From assembly GCF_014207185.1 (NCBI RefSeq), contig NZ_JACHCP010000002.1, positions 558,001-622,000 on the forward strand: a DNA stretch of 64,000 bases, written 5' to 3'. Below are positions 40,352-49,656 of the stretch, piece by piece. Numbering within the stretch: the first letter of the stretch is position 1; each line of letters begins with the position of its first letter. The notes under the pieces were generated by a model. It saw only the letters and a program-made list of their open reading frames with translations. It was not told the DNA's origin and ran no database searches. Both the position numbers and the translations under genes were made by a program. This DNA comes from Rhodanobacter sp. A1T4 (GTDB lineage Bacteria > Pseudomonadota > Gammaproteobacteria > Xanthomonadales > Rhodanobacteraceae).

Positions 40352-41659
40352 CTAACGAAAACTGCCCGTTCGCACACGCAGCACCAGCACGGCAGCCAAC
40401 AACAGGCCAACACCGGCCAGGCGAATCACGTTTTCCGGGTTGTCTGCCAGCACTCCGTGATAAAGCAGTGGGATTGTGATGATCTGCAGCAGCATCGGCG
40501 CCACGATAAAAATGTTGAACAGACCCATGTAGACCCCTGCTCGCTCGGGGGGAATGCTGCCAGCCAGCATCGCGTACGGGTTGCCCATCGTGCTGGCCCA
40601 CGAAAGCCCCAGCCCGATCATCGGCACGAACAGCAGCAGCTGGCTGTGAATCAACGGCAGTGCCAGCAGACCCGCGCCGCCCAACGTAAGGCAAGCGGCA
40701 TGCAGGCGCTGCGGGCCTATCCGGCGTGCCAGTGGGATCATCGCAAAAGCACTCACGAACGCCACGAAATTGTAGAAGCCGCCGATCTGGCCATTGATGA
40801 GTACCGCGTGGCTAAAACCAGCAGAGTCCGCCTCGGTGCTACCGAACAAAGTACGCGCCAGTGACAACGGCACGTATTCCCAGTAGCAGAACATCGCGTA
40901 CCACTGGAACAGCATCATTACCGCCAGCTGGCGCATGGTTGATGGCATCTGTCTTACGGCTGAGGTGATTTCGCCCAGCGTGGCTGCCAGTGATCGTGGC
41001 GCCGCGCGCACACGCTGGCGCTCTTCATCGGACAATGGCAACTCGCGTGTGGTTAGCGTCGACCAGCCAATCGACACCACCGAAAACAGCGCACCAATCA
41101 CGAACGCGGTTACCACCACATACGGAATGCCATGCGCGTTGCGCGCGGCCACGTTCATCCCGAACAGCACCAGCAGCGATGGCGTCAGATAGGCCAGCGT
41201 CTGCGACAGCCCGGTGAAGGCGCTCTGGGTGAGAAAACCCACCGCGTGCTGCGAGCTGTCCAGGCGATCGCTGACAAACGCGCGATACGGCTCCATCGTC
41301 ACGTTGTTGGCCGCGTCCAGTATCCACAGCAGACTCGCGGCCACCCACAGCGTCGGGCTGAACGGCATCGCCAGCAGGCATACACTGCAGATCAGCGCGC
41401 CGATCAGAAAATACGGTGTGCGTCGGCCCAGCCGTGAGTCGGTGCGATCGCTCATTGCTCCGATCAGCGGCTGCACCAACAGGCCGGTGATTGGCCCAGC
41501 CAGCCACAAATATGGAAGGCTGCCGTCGTGTGCACCCAGGTATTTGTAGATTGGGCTCATATTGCTTTGCTGCAGACCAAAGCTGAACTGGATGCCGAAG
41601 AAGCCGACATTCATGTTCAAAATCTGCCAGAAACGCAGACGAGGCTTGGGTGTGGACAT
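40352..41659 (-). CDS. suxC: Sugar transporter of the SLC45/GPH-like MFS type (SuxC-like)
   Basis: A 435-residue inner-membrane transporter with twelve hydrophobic helices. The N-terminus [13 protein letters not shown], the motif [17 protein letters not shown] and G-R-R-T-P-Y-F are typical of sucrose/maltose proton symporters. Adjacent amylosucrase, TonB receptor and LacI genes point to sucrose, as in the Xanthomonas sux locus. The gene is 247 bases downstream of amylosucrase on the same strand; a few bases of that gap carry no gene that I can see. Confidence 0.86.
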   Translation of the reverse strand: MSTPKPRLRFWQILNMNVGFFGIQFSFGLQQSNMSPIYKYLGAHDGSLPYLWLAGPITGLLVQPLIGAMSDRTDSRLGRRTPYFLIGALICSVCLLAMPFSPTLWVAASLLWILDAANNVTMEPYRAFVSDRLDSSQHAVGFLTQSAFTGLSQTLAYLTPSLLVLFGMNVAARNAHGIPYVVVTAFVIGALFSVVSIGWSTLTTRELPLSDEERQRVRAAPRSLAATLGEITSAVRQMPSTMRQLAVMMLFQWYAMFCYWEYVPLSLARTLFGSTEADSAGFSHAVLINGQIGGFYNFVAFVSAFAMIPLARRIGPQRLHAACLTLGGAGLLALPLIHSQLLLFVPMIGLGLSWASTMGNPYAMLAGSIPPERAGVYMGLFNIFIVAPMLLQIITIPLLYHGVLADNPENVIRLAGVGLLLAAVLVLRVRTGSFR

Positions 41660-41906
41660 TCTCTATCTACTCCGTCGACCGTTGTGTAGATGCAATCGTG
41701 CCGGAGCCAAAGGTAATGGCCAGTTCAACATCACCCGATGTAGCGTCATCCACGGAGACATGCCAAGGCTCGGAGCGCACCATCTCAGCCGGCAAGACGC
41801 CGCGCCGGCTACCACTATGGCTGGCGAACTCCACCGCCTCATCGAACAGAACGCCAGCGTGCACTGACGCAGCAGACCTGTCCGGTGCGCCATGCTCTGC
41901 ATCAAC

Positions 41907-43832
41907 TTAGTCATGTGTGCGGCTCCGCCACAGCGTAGCCCACGGTTGCAGCTTCCGCAGGTCACGCGATGTCATCACATCGGCACCTGACGCAAACAGA
42001 TCCGACCATCCAGTCCCTACCCCCAACGATTCCAGATCGACCATCGCGTGGCTGGCAGAAAAATTGAATATGCCCAGCGTCTCGTCCCCACGTTGCACTA
42101 TCAGCAGACCGGGGTTCGGGTGCGCAACGACCGACACTTTGCTGGCACTCGGCCAATGCTGGTGGCGACGTGCAGCGACCAACGCCGTTAGCGCGGCAAA
42201 AGTGGCAGCTGGCACACCTCGCCCACTCGACAGCGCAGCCAGTGCCTCGGTAGAGAGCGCTGGGCGCTGCAACCAGCGACCATCCAGCGCTACGCGCCCA
42301 GCGTCAGCCGGATCCGTATTGCTGTACTGACCCAACTCGTCGCCCATATAGATGAGTGGTACAGCACCGACCCAGAAGGCCAGCGCGTAAAGCAAAACGT
42401 AACGGCGCAACGCTGCGGGCTGGATGTCGTCCAGCATATGCTCTGGCAGCCCGACCAGAGCAGCAGCCATGCCGTTGCTACCGTGCACCCCCTCTCCATC
42501 CAGCGTCTGAAAAGCTGCACCGCGCGCGAAACTGCCGGGTGTGCGACCTTCCAGATAGGCCGCTGCCGCACCGATGCGCCGCGAAAAATCTTCACCAGCA
42601 GCCTCCGCCAGTGGCCTCAACACACCCCACACAATATCGTCGTGGCAGCGCACATAAGTCACCCATCCGCACGCCTCCGGTGGTGGCGGAGTGTCGGCAA
42701 GCAGCTGCTTCGGCAGCCCGGCGTGACCTTCGGCAAGTGCCGCCCACGCAGAAGCCATCAAACCACTGTGATACGCCAGCTGGCACTCGCGCCCGCGCAG
42801 TTCATCGCGACCGAAATAGGCGCTTACCTGCTCTGTGGGCACAATGGCTTCGGCCTTCAGCAACACACCCGGAGCGACCAATTCCACGCAAGCACGCAGC
42901 GCGGCGAGTATTTGATGCACTTCAGGCTGGTTGATGCAGAGGGTACCGAGACGTTTCCAAAGGAACGGTGCGGAATCGAGCCGAAAAACTTTTACACCGC
43001 GATTGGCCAGTTGCAGCAGCGCGTGCGCTATCGCCGCGAAAACGGGTGGGTGGGCGTAGTTGAGATCCCACTGGAACGGATAGAACGTCGTCCAGACCCA
43101 GCCGCCCATGGCCGGTACCTGGCTAAAGTTGCCTGGCGCCGCCTGGGGAAACACTTCCCCCACCGTAGCCTCGTAGGCATCGGGCAGGATGCGATCGGGA
43201 AACACGTGGAAAAATTGGCGCATCGCCGCATCACCGGCAGCCGCCGCTTGCGCCCAGGGATGATCATCGGCCACATGATTGAGGACCAGATCGGCACACA
43301 GGCTTATGCCAGCTTCCTGGAGCTGCGATGCCAGCGTCTCCAAGTCGTCCATCGTTCCCAATGCCGGCTCCACGTGCTCGAAGCTGGATACCGCAAACCC
43401 ACCATCACTCTCGCCCTGGCGCGCCTGCAGAAAGGGCAGAAGATGCAGGTAGTCCACACCGAGCGCTCGCAGGTGGTCGATACGTTCACCCACACCGGCA
43501 AGCGTGCCGCCGAATCGATCGACGTAGGCCGAATAACCCACCATGTGCTGCCGCAAAAACCAGTCCGGCTGCAGCGCACGTTGCTGGTCCAGCGCAACCA
43601 GCGCAGCGGATCGGGTTGCCGCGAGCCGACCAAGGTCCTCATACACCGTAGCCATCCATTCGCCGAATCCGGCGGTGCCGCCGTATACCGCGGCAAGCCG
43701 CTCGGCCAACGCCGGCCCGACCCGATCGAACTGTCGCTCGGCAGCGGCCCGACGCGCGACGCTAAACATCGAGACGAATCGCTGACGCAGCGCGGCCAGC
43801 TCGAACGTCTCCTGGTGCTGCGCTTCACTCAC
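41907..43832 (-). CDS. suxB: Amylosucrase
   Basis: A 641-residue GH13_4 enzyme that splits sucrose and builds an alpha-1,4-glucan from the glucosyl units. The N-terminal helical domain precedes the (beta/alpha)8 barrel with D-L-V-L-N-H-V, nucleophile Asp in V-F-R-L-D-S-A-P-F, acid Glu in L-L-K-A-E-A-I, and H-D-D in V-R-C-H-D-D-I-V-W. The C-terminal barrel tail and an Ig-like region are present. No signal peptide, so the enzyme is cytoplasmic. Its ATG overlaps the suxA stop (ATGA), showing coupled expression. Confidence 0.95.
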   Translation of the reverse strand: MSEAQHQETFELAALRQRFVSMFSVARRAAAERQFDRVGPALAERLAAVYGGTAGFGEWMATVYEDLGRLAATRSAALVALDQQRALQPDWFLRQHMVGYSAYVDRFGGTLAGVGERIDHLRALGVDYLHLLPFLQARQGESDGGFAVSSFEHVEPALGTMDDLETLASQLQEAGISLCADLVLNHVADDHPWAQAAAAGDAAMRQFFHVFPDRILPDAYEATVGEVFPQAAPGNFSQVPAMGGWVWTTFYPFQWDLNYAHPPVFAAIAHALLQLANRGVKVFRLDSAPFLWKRLGTLCINQPEVHQILAALRACVELVAPGVLLKAEAIVPTEQVSAYFGRDELRGRECQLAYHSGLMASAWAALAEGHAGLPKQLLADTPPPPEACGWVTYVRCHDDIVWGVLRPLAEAAGEDFSRRIGAAAAYLEGRTPGSFARGAAFQTLDGEGVHGSNGMAAALVGLPEHMLDDIQPAALRRYVLLYALAFWVGAVPLIYMGDELGQYSNTDPADAGRVALDGRWLQRPALSTEALAALSSGRGVPAATFAALTALVAARRHQHWPSASKVSVVAHPNPGLLIVQRGDETLGIFNFSASHAMVDLESLGVGTGWSDLFASGADVMTSRDLRKLQPWATLWRSRTHD

Positions 43833-46378
43833 AGGCTATAGCGCCAGCTGGCGAATACCGTTCGACCGAGGATCGAACGAGCCGTGTTCAATCCGTTGGT
43901 GGTCACGCCGCCTGGACTCTGGTCGATTTCGGTCAACCCGACCGCGTTGAAGAGGTTGTCCGCCTGCAGCGATACGGTCATGCGCGGGGTGATGTCGTAG
44001 CGGACAAACGCATTGACCTGGGTATAGCCCGGCATCACCAATCCATTTGGCTGAGCAGCGTAGGACTTGGTGGTGCCAATCACCGTGGCGCCGACCGTTA
44101 CCGGGCCGAAGCGATAGCTGGGATTGAGCTGCCACACCCAGTGCGCCTGGCGCTGCGGCTCGTCATCGACGTCGTCCGGAGTGATCTCGTCCTTGGTGAT
44201 CTTCGAGTCGGTGTAGGTCACACCGCCGCGCACGCTGAAATCACCGTAGTCAAGCGAGCCCTCCACCTCAACGCCCTTGGACTTGTAGTCGCGATTGATG
44301 ATCGGATTGGACGGTATCGTGACGTCCTGGTTGGTCTCCTGAGTGGTCGCGTAGAAACCGGTGACGAACAAGCTGGTGTGCTGCGTGCTCCACTTCACGC
44401 CGACCTCGTCCTGTTTCACCACGTTCACCGCCACCGCCGACGGCACCGTGCCATCAGGTAGCACGCCGCCGCCGAACAGCAATCGATCGGAGTTGAAGCG
44501 AGCGCCGTCGCTGATACGCGCAAACAGGGCTACCTCGGTGTTGATCAGGTAGTTGGCGCCAAAGGAGTATTCCAGGTGCTTCTTGTCGTAATTCACCGGC
44601 GAGGCATTGGCTAGATTGACCACCTGAACGTTCTGCTCCGGCGCTTCGATGATGCCGTCGCCGTTAACATCCAGCGGGACGGTCGACGCGCTCGCGTAGC
44701 TGCCGTTGGCTTTCATATAGTCGTAGCGCACGCCACCATCGAGCTGCCAGCTGCCCGGCTGCCAGCTCAGCGACAGGTATGGCGCATCCATCTTGTAGTC
44801 GACGTCCAGATAGCGAGTGCAGCAGTTGCCGAACACCGGCTGGCCATAAGCCACCAGACCATTTTGCGTGACAGCCTGACCGGCCGCGTTGTAGACGTTG
44901 AGCAGCACCGCGTCCTTGCCCTGCACGGTTTCCAGATACTGGTTCCAGTGCCAGTCCTGCTCGATGGTCTGATCGGAATGGTAATAGCCGAACAGCAGGT
45001 TCAACGGGCCGTTGTTCGTATCGAACGAGCGCTTGAGGGTGAGGTTGTTGGTGGCATTGTTCATGTTGGGCAGCGACACATTGAACAACAGCGTGTTCGA
45101 GACCAGTCCATTGCCGCCTACGTTGGCCGCGTTGACGGCCTGCCCGGCCTTGGGGCCGGTGGCATAGGCCAGCGTGGCGCCGGTACCACCGAGAGCTTGG
45201 GCTGCAGACGCAGCAGTTTGCACCGAGCCCGGATACGGCCCGACGAAATCACCGGAGTTGTTGGCGATGCGGAACTGCTCATCCAGTTTCCAGCCATCAC
45301 CGAGGCTGAATTCGCCGAGGCCGCCAATGGCGGCCACCTTGGAATGGTAACCATCTGAAATGTTGGTGAAGATCCGGTCGCCATTGGCGCCGACCGCGAG
45401 GTCGTGCAGGAAGTACGGCGACTGCAGCGCACCGCTCTGGATATTGAAGCCGGGCAGCGAGTTCACGCTCGGGTTGCTGTTGCTGCCGGTGATCGACAGC
45501 GGTACCGGCAGATACACCGGCGACTTGTCGTCCAGCAACTGGAAATTCAGTCGCAGGAATCCACCATCGATGTCGTGAGTCACATTCCCCATCAGCTGGC
45601 CACCCTTCTGGGCGTCGTAGCCGACGTCCTTCTGACCGGTGCCGTCACGCAGATAGCCGCCGATATGGAAGCGCGTTGTGTCGGAAATCGGCTGACCGTA
45701 GTCAAAGTCCAGCCGCTTGGCATCGTAGTTGAGCCCGGTGGTGATGCCGATGTCGCCGCCCTGCTGCTCACCCGTCTTGGTGATGAAGTTGATCACCGCA
45801 CCCGGTGCGTTGCTGGCGAACACCGACGAAGATCCGCCGCGGACGACCTCCACATGATCGATGTTGTAGTCAGGGCGCAGGAAAGTGTCAGGCGTGGCAA
45901 AAGAGATGTCGCCGAATTCCAGCACTGGCATGCCATCGACCTGGAACTGCACGTACTTGCCGCCACCGGAAGCCACCGGAAGGCCACGCACCGAAATATT
46001 GGCATTGCCGTCGCCGCCGGAGGACTCGGCGCGAATACCGGGAATGTTGCGAAGAATGTCTGCAGCGTTCTGCAGGCCGCTGTCGCTGATCTGATCGGCC
46101 TCCAGCGAGCTGACGGAAACGCTGGAGCCCATTTTGGTCAGTGCACCTGGCGACGCGGTGACCACGGTCTCGTCCAGGTTGACCGCCTTGTTGTGATCGG
46201 ACTTGTTCAGCTCTTGCTTGCTCTGACTGGCTTTGCCCTGATCTGATCCGTTGGTGCTGCCAGGCGCCTGCGGACCTGGTTCTCCGCTTGAAGTGCTTTG
46301 CGCCGTCGCGGCCACCGGTATCAAGGCCAGCATCACAGCAACTGCAAGCACATGCTTGCGAATCACGTCAGTTTTCAT
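43829..46378 (-). CDS. suxA: TonB-dependent receptor, SuxA-like
   Basis: An 849-residue outer-membrane receptor with signal peptide (A-A-T-A-Q near residue 27), a Gly/Ser/Lys linker, a plug domain (V-N-L-D-E-T-V-V-T-A, then A-A-D-I-L-R-N-I-P-G-I-R and G-D-G-N-A-N-I-S-V-R-G-L), and a 22-strand barrel ending in a C-terminal aromatic (A-S-W-R-Y-S-L). It probably imports sucrose or a related sugar with TonB-ExbBD, the role of SuxA in Xanthomonas. It is first in the suxA-suxB unit; a palindrome 96 bases upstream is the likely SuxR operator. Confidence 0.88.
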   Translation of the reverse strand: MKTDVIRKHVLAVAVMLALIPVAATAQSTSSGEPGPQAPGSTNGSDQGKASQSKQELNKSDHNKAVNLDETVVTASPGALTKMGSSVSVSSLEADQISDSGLQNAADILRNIPGIRAESSGGDGNANISVRGLPVASGGGKYVQFQVDGMPVLEFGDISFATPDTFLRPDYNIDHVEVVRGGSSSVFASNAPGAVINFITKTGEQQGGDIGITTGLNYDAKRLDFDYGQPISDTTRFHIGGYLRDGTGQKDVGYDAQKGGQLMGNVTHDIDGGFLRLNFQLLDDKSPVYLPVPLSITGSNSNPSVNSLPGFNIQSGALQSPYFLHDLAVGANGDRIFTNISDGYHSKVAAIGGLGEFSLGDGWKLDEQFRIANNSGDFVGPYPGSVQTAASAAQALGGTGATLAYATGPKAGQAVNAANVGGNGLVSNTLLFNVSLPNMNNATNNLTLKRSFDTNNGPLNLLFGYYHSDQTIEQDWHWNQYLETVQGKDAVLLNVYNAAGQAVTQNGLVAYGQPVFGNCCTRYLDVDYKMDAPYLSLSWQPGSWQLDGGVRYDYMKANGSYASASTVPLDVNGDGIIEAPEQNVQVVNLANASPVNYDKKHLEYSFGANYLINTEVALFARISDGARFNSDRLLFGGGVLPDGTVPSAVAVNVVKQDEVGVKWSTQHTSLFVTGFYATTQETNQDVTIPSNPIINRDYKSKGVEVEGSLDYGDFSVRGGVTYTDSKITKDEITPDDVDDEPQRQAHWVWQLNPSYRFGPVTVGATVIGTTKSYAAQPNGLVMPGYTQVNAFVRYDITPRMTVSLQADNLFNAVGLTEIDQSPGGVTTNGLNTARSILGRTVFASWRYSL

Positions 46379-46473
46379 CGCGCATCCCCTTCGAGTTATG
46401 AAGCAGGCATGCGTTCGACTTCGCGCGTGCCTGACCTAGTGTTTCGATCCCCGGGGAGCATGCTCGACTTTAA

Positions 46474-46487
46474 TGCAATCGATTGCA
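46474..46487. promoter_or_regulatory. Palindrome TGCAATCGATTGCA, candidate LacI operator
   Basis: A perfect 14-bp palindrome about 96 bases upstream of the suxA-like start, in the gap between it and the LacI gene. Sequences of the form TGCAA-N4-TTGCA are typical of LacI-family operators. A half-site CGATTGCA recurs at 46571-46578. The regulator-operator link is inferred. Confidence 0.65.
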
Positions 46488-46646
46488 ATTTGCGCTGCAA
46501 CATCACAAAAAAGCTTCTATTAAGTACTTTCTACGAAAATATTGGCACGGAAAAATGCCAGTCATGGGAACGATTGCAGTCGGCATAGCGTCGACCAGAA
46601 CTCACTACATCGCCCCTGATCGATTCAGCAAAAATATTGCGTTGCG

Positions 46647-47714
46647 TCAGTACGCAGCTGTCGCCTGACTGCTTTCCCGCACGATCAGCTGGGTTTCCAG
46701 CGGAGCCGAGACCGGCAAAGACTGCCCTTTGATCAAGCTCAAAAGCGTCTCCACCAGCCGCCCACCGGCTTCATGGATGGGCTGTCGCACCGTAGTGATG
46801 GGTGGATTGAAATACGCCGCCAGCTCAACGTCGTCATAGCCCACTACGGCGACGTCCGCCGGGATGCGACGACCTCGCTCGCGCAGTGCGCCGATGGCAG
46901 CCATCGCCAGCAGATCACTGCTGGCGAAAACTGCATCCAGCGTCGGGTTGGCATCGATCAAGGCCAGCATTGCCTTGCGTCCACTGTCGGCCAGAAACGA
47001 TGCCGCTGCGCGCTGCTGTTCCAGCAGCGGCAATGCGTTCTTGCGCAGGCACTGTGCAAAACCACGATAGCGCTGGGCGACTTCGGGCAGACCCGCATCA
47101 CCGAGAAACACCATACGTCGACGGCCCTGAGCAAGCAGATGCTCAGCCACCAGACGGCCTCCAAGGACGTTGTCGCCACCCACAATGCAATAATTCTGAT
47201 GCGGCAGGCGCGCGCCCCAAACCACCATGGGCAAACCACGTTCTGCCATGGCGTTCAGCTGATCGTGATGACGCCACTGCCCGATCAAAATCAGCCCTGC
47301 GGCACGGCCGCCATCGATCAATGCCGCCGCCATGTCGAGCCGATCAGCATCCATGCGCGACAGCAGCATCTCGTAACCACGCTCGGTAAGCGCATCAGCA
47401 AGGCTACCGATGATTCCATGCAGGAACGGATCGGCAAAACTCTGACGACTGGCCATCTCATAAGGAACCACGACAGCGATCGTGCGCTTGACGCCGGAAC
47501 GCAGGTTGGTCGCAACGCTATTGATGGTGTAGTTGAACTGGCGAGCGAGCGCCTGTATGCGTTCTCGCGTCTCCTCGTTGATCAAGGCGCTACCGCTCAG
47601 TGCGCGCGACACCGTTGAAGTCGACACGCCGGCCAGCCTCGCCAGATCGGCCATCTGCATACGCTGACGCGGAGCATTTGAGTTGCTTTGCCGGGATTTT
47701 GTTAACCGGCTCAT
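46647..47714 (-). CDS. suxR: LacI family repressor, SuxR-like
   Basis: A 355-residue regulator. The LacI helix-turn-helix is A-D-L-A-R-L-A-G-V-S-T-S-T-V-S-R-A-L-S-G near residues 21-40, with hinge and periplasmic-binding-like effector domain (G-L-I-L-I-G-Q-W-R, V-G-G-D-N-V-L-G-G, V-A-V-V-G-Y-D-D-V-E). It would repress the sux genes in the absence of sugar. The start at 47714 (M-S-R-L-T-K) is preferred; a longer frame starts at 47768. It is upstream of suxA on the same strand. Confidence 0.9.
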   Translation of the reverse strand: MSRLTKSRQSNSNAPRQRMQMADLARLAGVSTSTVSRALSGSALINEETRERIQALARQFNYTINSVATNLRSGVKRTIAVVVPYEMASRQSFADPFLHGIIGSLADALTERGYEMLLSRMDADRLDMAAALIDGGRAAGLILIGQWRHHDQLNAMAERGLPMVVWGARLPHQNYCIVGGDNVLGGRLVAEHLLAQGRRRMVFLGDAGLPEVAQRYRGFAQCLRKNALPLLEQQRAAASFLADSGRKAMLALIDANPTLDAVFASSDLLAMAAIGALRERGRRIPADVAVVGYDDVELAAYFNPPITTVRQPIHEAGGRLVETLLSLIKGQSLPVSAPLETQLIVRESSQATAAY

Positions 47715-47944
47715 CGGACGACAACACGCCATGTGCCCGTCAAGTGGCACGGCAAATTCGATCGACAAAAGAAAAATGAAAGCATGAGTAGGAGCATAAC
47801 GGATCAGAGGCTTGACGATTCGTGCACATCATTGCGCGCAACCCGCCTTATCACCTTGGCCGCGAAGGCACCCCCTCGTACGGGTAGACCCGCGTTGGTC
47901 AGTTGCCTACTATCGATGCGGATTCCACAGACAGGTAGCTGCTC

Positions 47945-49603
47945 TTGAAACGACTGATTCTTTCCACGCTCACCTTGGCCGTATCGACGGCTCTGATGGC
48001 TGCTGCCGTCCCCTCACCGACCTTCGATCCACATCGTCTCTCCGAAGAGGACAAGGTACTTTCGTCGGACGCGTTCGAAGGTCGTGGCCCGGCCACGCCT
48101 GCCGAAACCAAGACAATCGACTACGTCGTTTCGCAGATGAAGGCCGCGGGCCTGCAGCCCGGCGGTGACCTGAGCAACGGCAAACGCGCCTGGACCCAGG
48201 CCGTGCCGCTATTGCGCACCGAGATCATCGGCACACCCGCACTCAGCCTGTCGATCGACGGCAAGGCGCAATCACTGACCCAGGGCAACGAGATCGCGGT
48301 GCGTGCGCCGATGGACGGCTCGACGTCCGTCGCGATTGCCAACGCACCGCTGGTCTTCATCGGTTATGGCGTCAATGCGCCGGAGCGTCACTGGGACGAT
48401 TTCAAGGGTGTCGACCTGCACGGCAAGATCGCCGTGGTGCTGATCAACGACCCCGACTTCGAAACCGGCGTCGGCGACTTTGGCGGCAAGGCGATGACCT
48501 ACTACGGCCGCTGGACCTATAAGTACGAGGAAGCCGCGCGTCAGGGCGCGCTGGGCATGCTGGTGATACACGAAACCGCGCCGGCCTCGTACGGCTGGAA
48601 CACGGTGAAGAACTCCAACACCATTACCATGTTCGACATCGTGCGTGACAAGCCGGCCGCGGTGCATCCGCAGCTGGAAGCATGGATCCAGCGCGACCTC
48701 GCCGTCGATATGTTCAAGCGCGCCGGACTCGATTTCGAGGCGCTGAAAAAGCAGGCACAGACACGCGAATTCAAGCCGGTGACGTTGAAGGGCGAGAGTT
48801 TCTCGGCCAATTTCAAGGTCGATTCCAAAGTTATTACCTCGCACAACATCGTCGGCCGCATCGAGGGCAGCAAACATCCCGACCAAACGGTCATCTACAG
48901 CGCGCACTGGGATCATCTCGGCGTCGGCCAGCCCGATGCGAAAGGTGATCGCATCTACAACGGCGCCGTCGACAACGCCACCGGCACGGCAGCGCTGATC
49001 GAGCTGGGTCGAGCCTTTGCCAAGGCGCCACGACCGGAACGCTCGGTGGTATTCCTCAACGTCACCGCCGAAGAAAAGGGTCTGCTGGGTTCGGAGTATT
49101 ACGCAGCCAAGCCGCTGTATCCGCTGGCCACCACCGTTGGCGTGATCAATATGGACGCGCTCGATCCGCACGGCCCGTCGCGCAACTTCACCATCTCGGG
49201 CAGCGCCAAACTCGGGCTACTGGACGATCTGATCGCCAACGCGAAAAAATTCGGCATGGTCTACAGCCCGGACCCGAAGCCGGAAGCCGGTCACTTCTTC
49301 CGCTCCGATCACTTCTCGTTCGCCAAGCGCGGCGTGCCGGCGATCTCCTTCGGCTCGGGTAATGACTGGGTTGCTGGCGGCATCGCCGCCGGCAAGGCCG
49401 CCGAAGACGACTACACCGCCAAACGCTACCACCAGCAGGGCGACGAGTGGCAGGCCGACTGGCCGTTCACCGGCATGGCCCGCGATCTGCAGGTGCTCTA
49501 TGTGCTGGGAAGCGAGCTGGCCAACTCCAACCAGTGGCCGGACTGGAGCCAAGACTCCGAGTTCCGCGCCACCCGGGACAAGACAGCAGCCGATCGCAAG
49601 TAG
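47945..49603 (+). CDS. M28 family metallopeptidase, exported
   Basis: A 552-residue peptidase with a signal peptide (I-L-S-T-L-T-L-A-V-S-T-A-L-M-A-A-A). A PA-like insert domain (about 90-290, with D-F-K-G-V-D-L-H-G-K-I-A-V-V-L) interrupts the M28 catalytic domain. Metal ligands are visible: S-A-H-W-D-H-L-G, G-A-V-D-N-A-T-G-T-A, T-A-E-E-K-G-L-L-G-S-E-Y-Y-A. Likely a periplasmic or secreted aminopeptidase. The start TTG 47945 has AGGT nearby. It ends at a bidirectional terminator; its position between sugar genes is not obviously functional. Confidence 0.88.
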   Translation: MKRLILSTLTLAVSTALMAAAVPSPTFDPHRLSEEDKVLSSDAFEGRGPATPAETKTIDYVVSQMKAAGLQPGGDLSNGKRAWTQAVPLLRTEIIGTPALSLSIDGKAQSLTQGNEIAVRAPMDGSTSVAIANAPLVFIGYGVNAPERHWDDFKGVDLHGKIAVVLINDPDFETGVGDFGGKAMTYYGRWTYKYEEAARQGALGMLVIHETAPASYGWNTVKNSNTITMFDIVRDKPAAVHPQLEAWIQRDLAVDMFKRAGLDFEALKKQAQTREFKPVTLKGESFSANFKVDSKVITSHNIVGRIEGSKHPDQTVIYSAHWDHLGVGQPDAKGDRIYNGAVDNATGTAALIELGRAFAKAPRPERSVVFLNVTAEEKGLLGSEYYAAKPLYPLATTVGVINMDALDPHGPSRNFTISGSAKLGLLDDLIANAKKFGMVYSPDPKPEAGHFFRSDHFSFAKRGVPAISFGSGNDWVAGGIAAGKAAEDDYTAKRYHQQGDEWQADWPFTGMARDLQVLYVLGSELANSNQWPDWSQDSEFRATRDKTAADRK

Positions 49604-49623
49604 TCGGTAACTGCAGCGAAAAT

Positions 49624-49655
49624 AAAAAGCCACTCCCGCATCGGAGTGGCTTTTT
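49624..49655. terminator. Bidirectional terminator
   Basis: Arms A5GCCACTCC and GGAGTGGCT5 (13 bp) with a 6-base loop, and T-runs on both strands. It separates the convergent M28 peptidase and alpha-glucosidase genes. Confidence 0.9.
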
Positions 49656-49656
49656 T

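Noticed and set aside
41660-41906. Possible small gene between suxC- and suxB-like genes
   Set aside because: Overlapping frames on both strands without ribosome sites or recognisable features; treated as intergenic.
42438-43841. 467-codon plus-strand frame opposite amylosucrase
   Set aside because: Antisense shadow; amylosucrase is fully supported.
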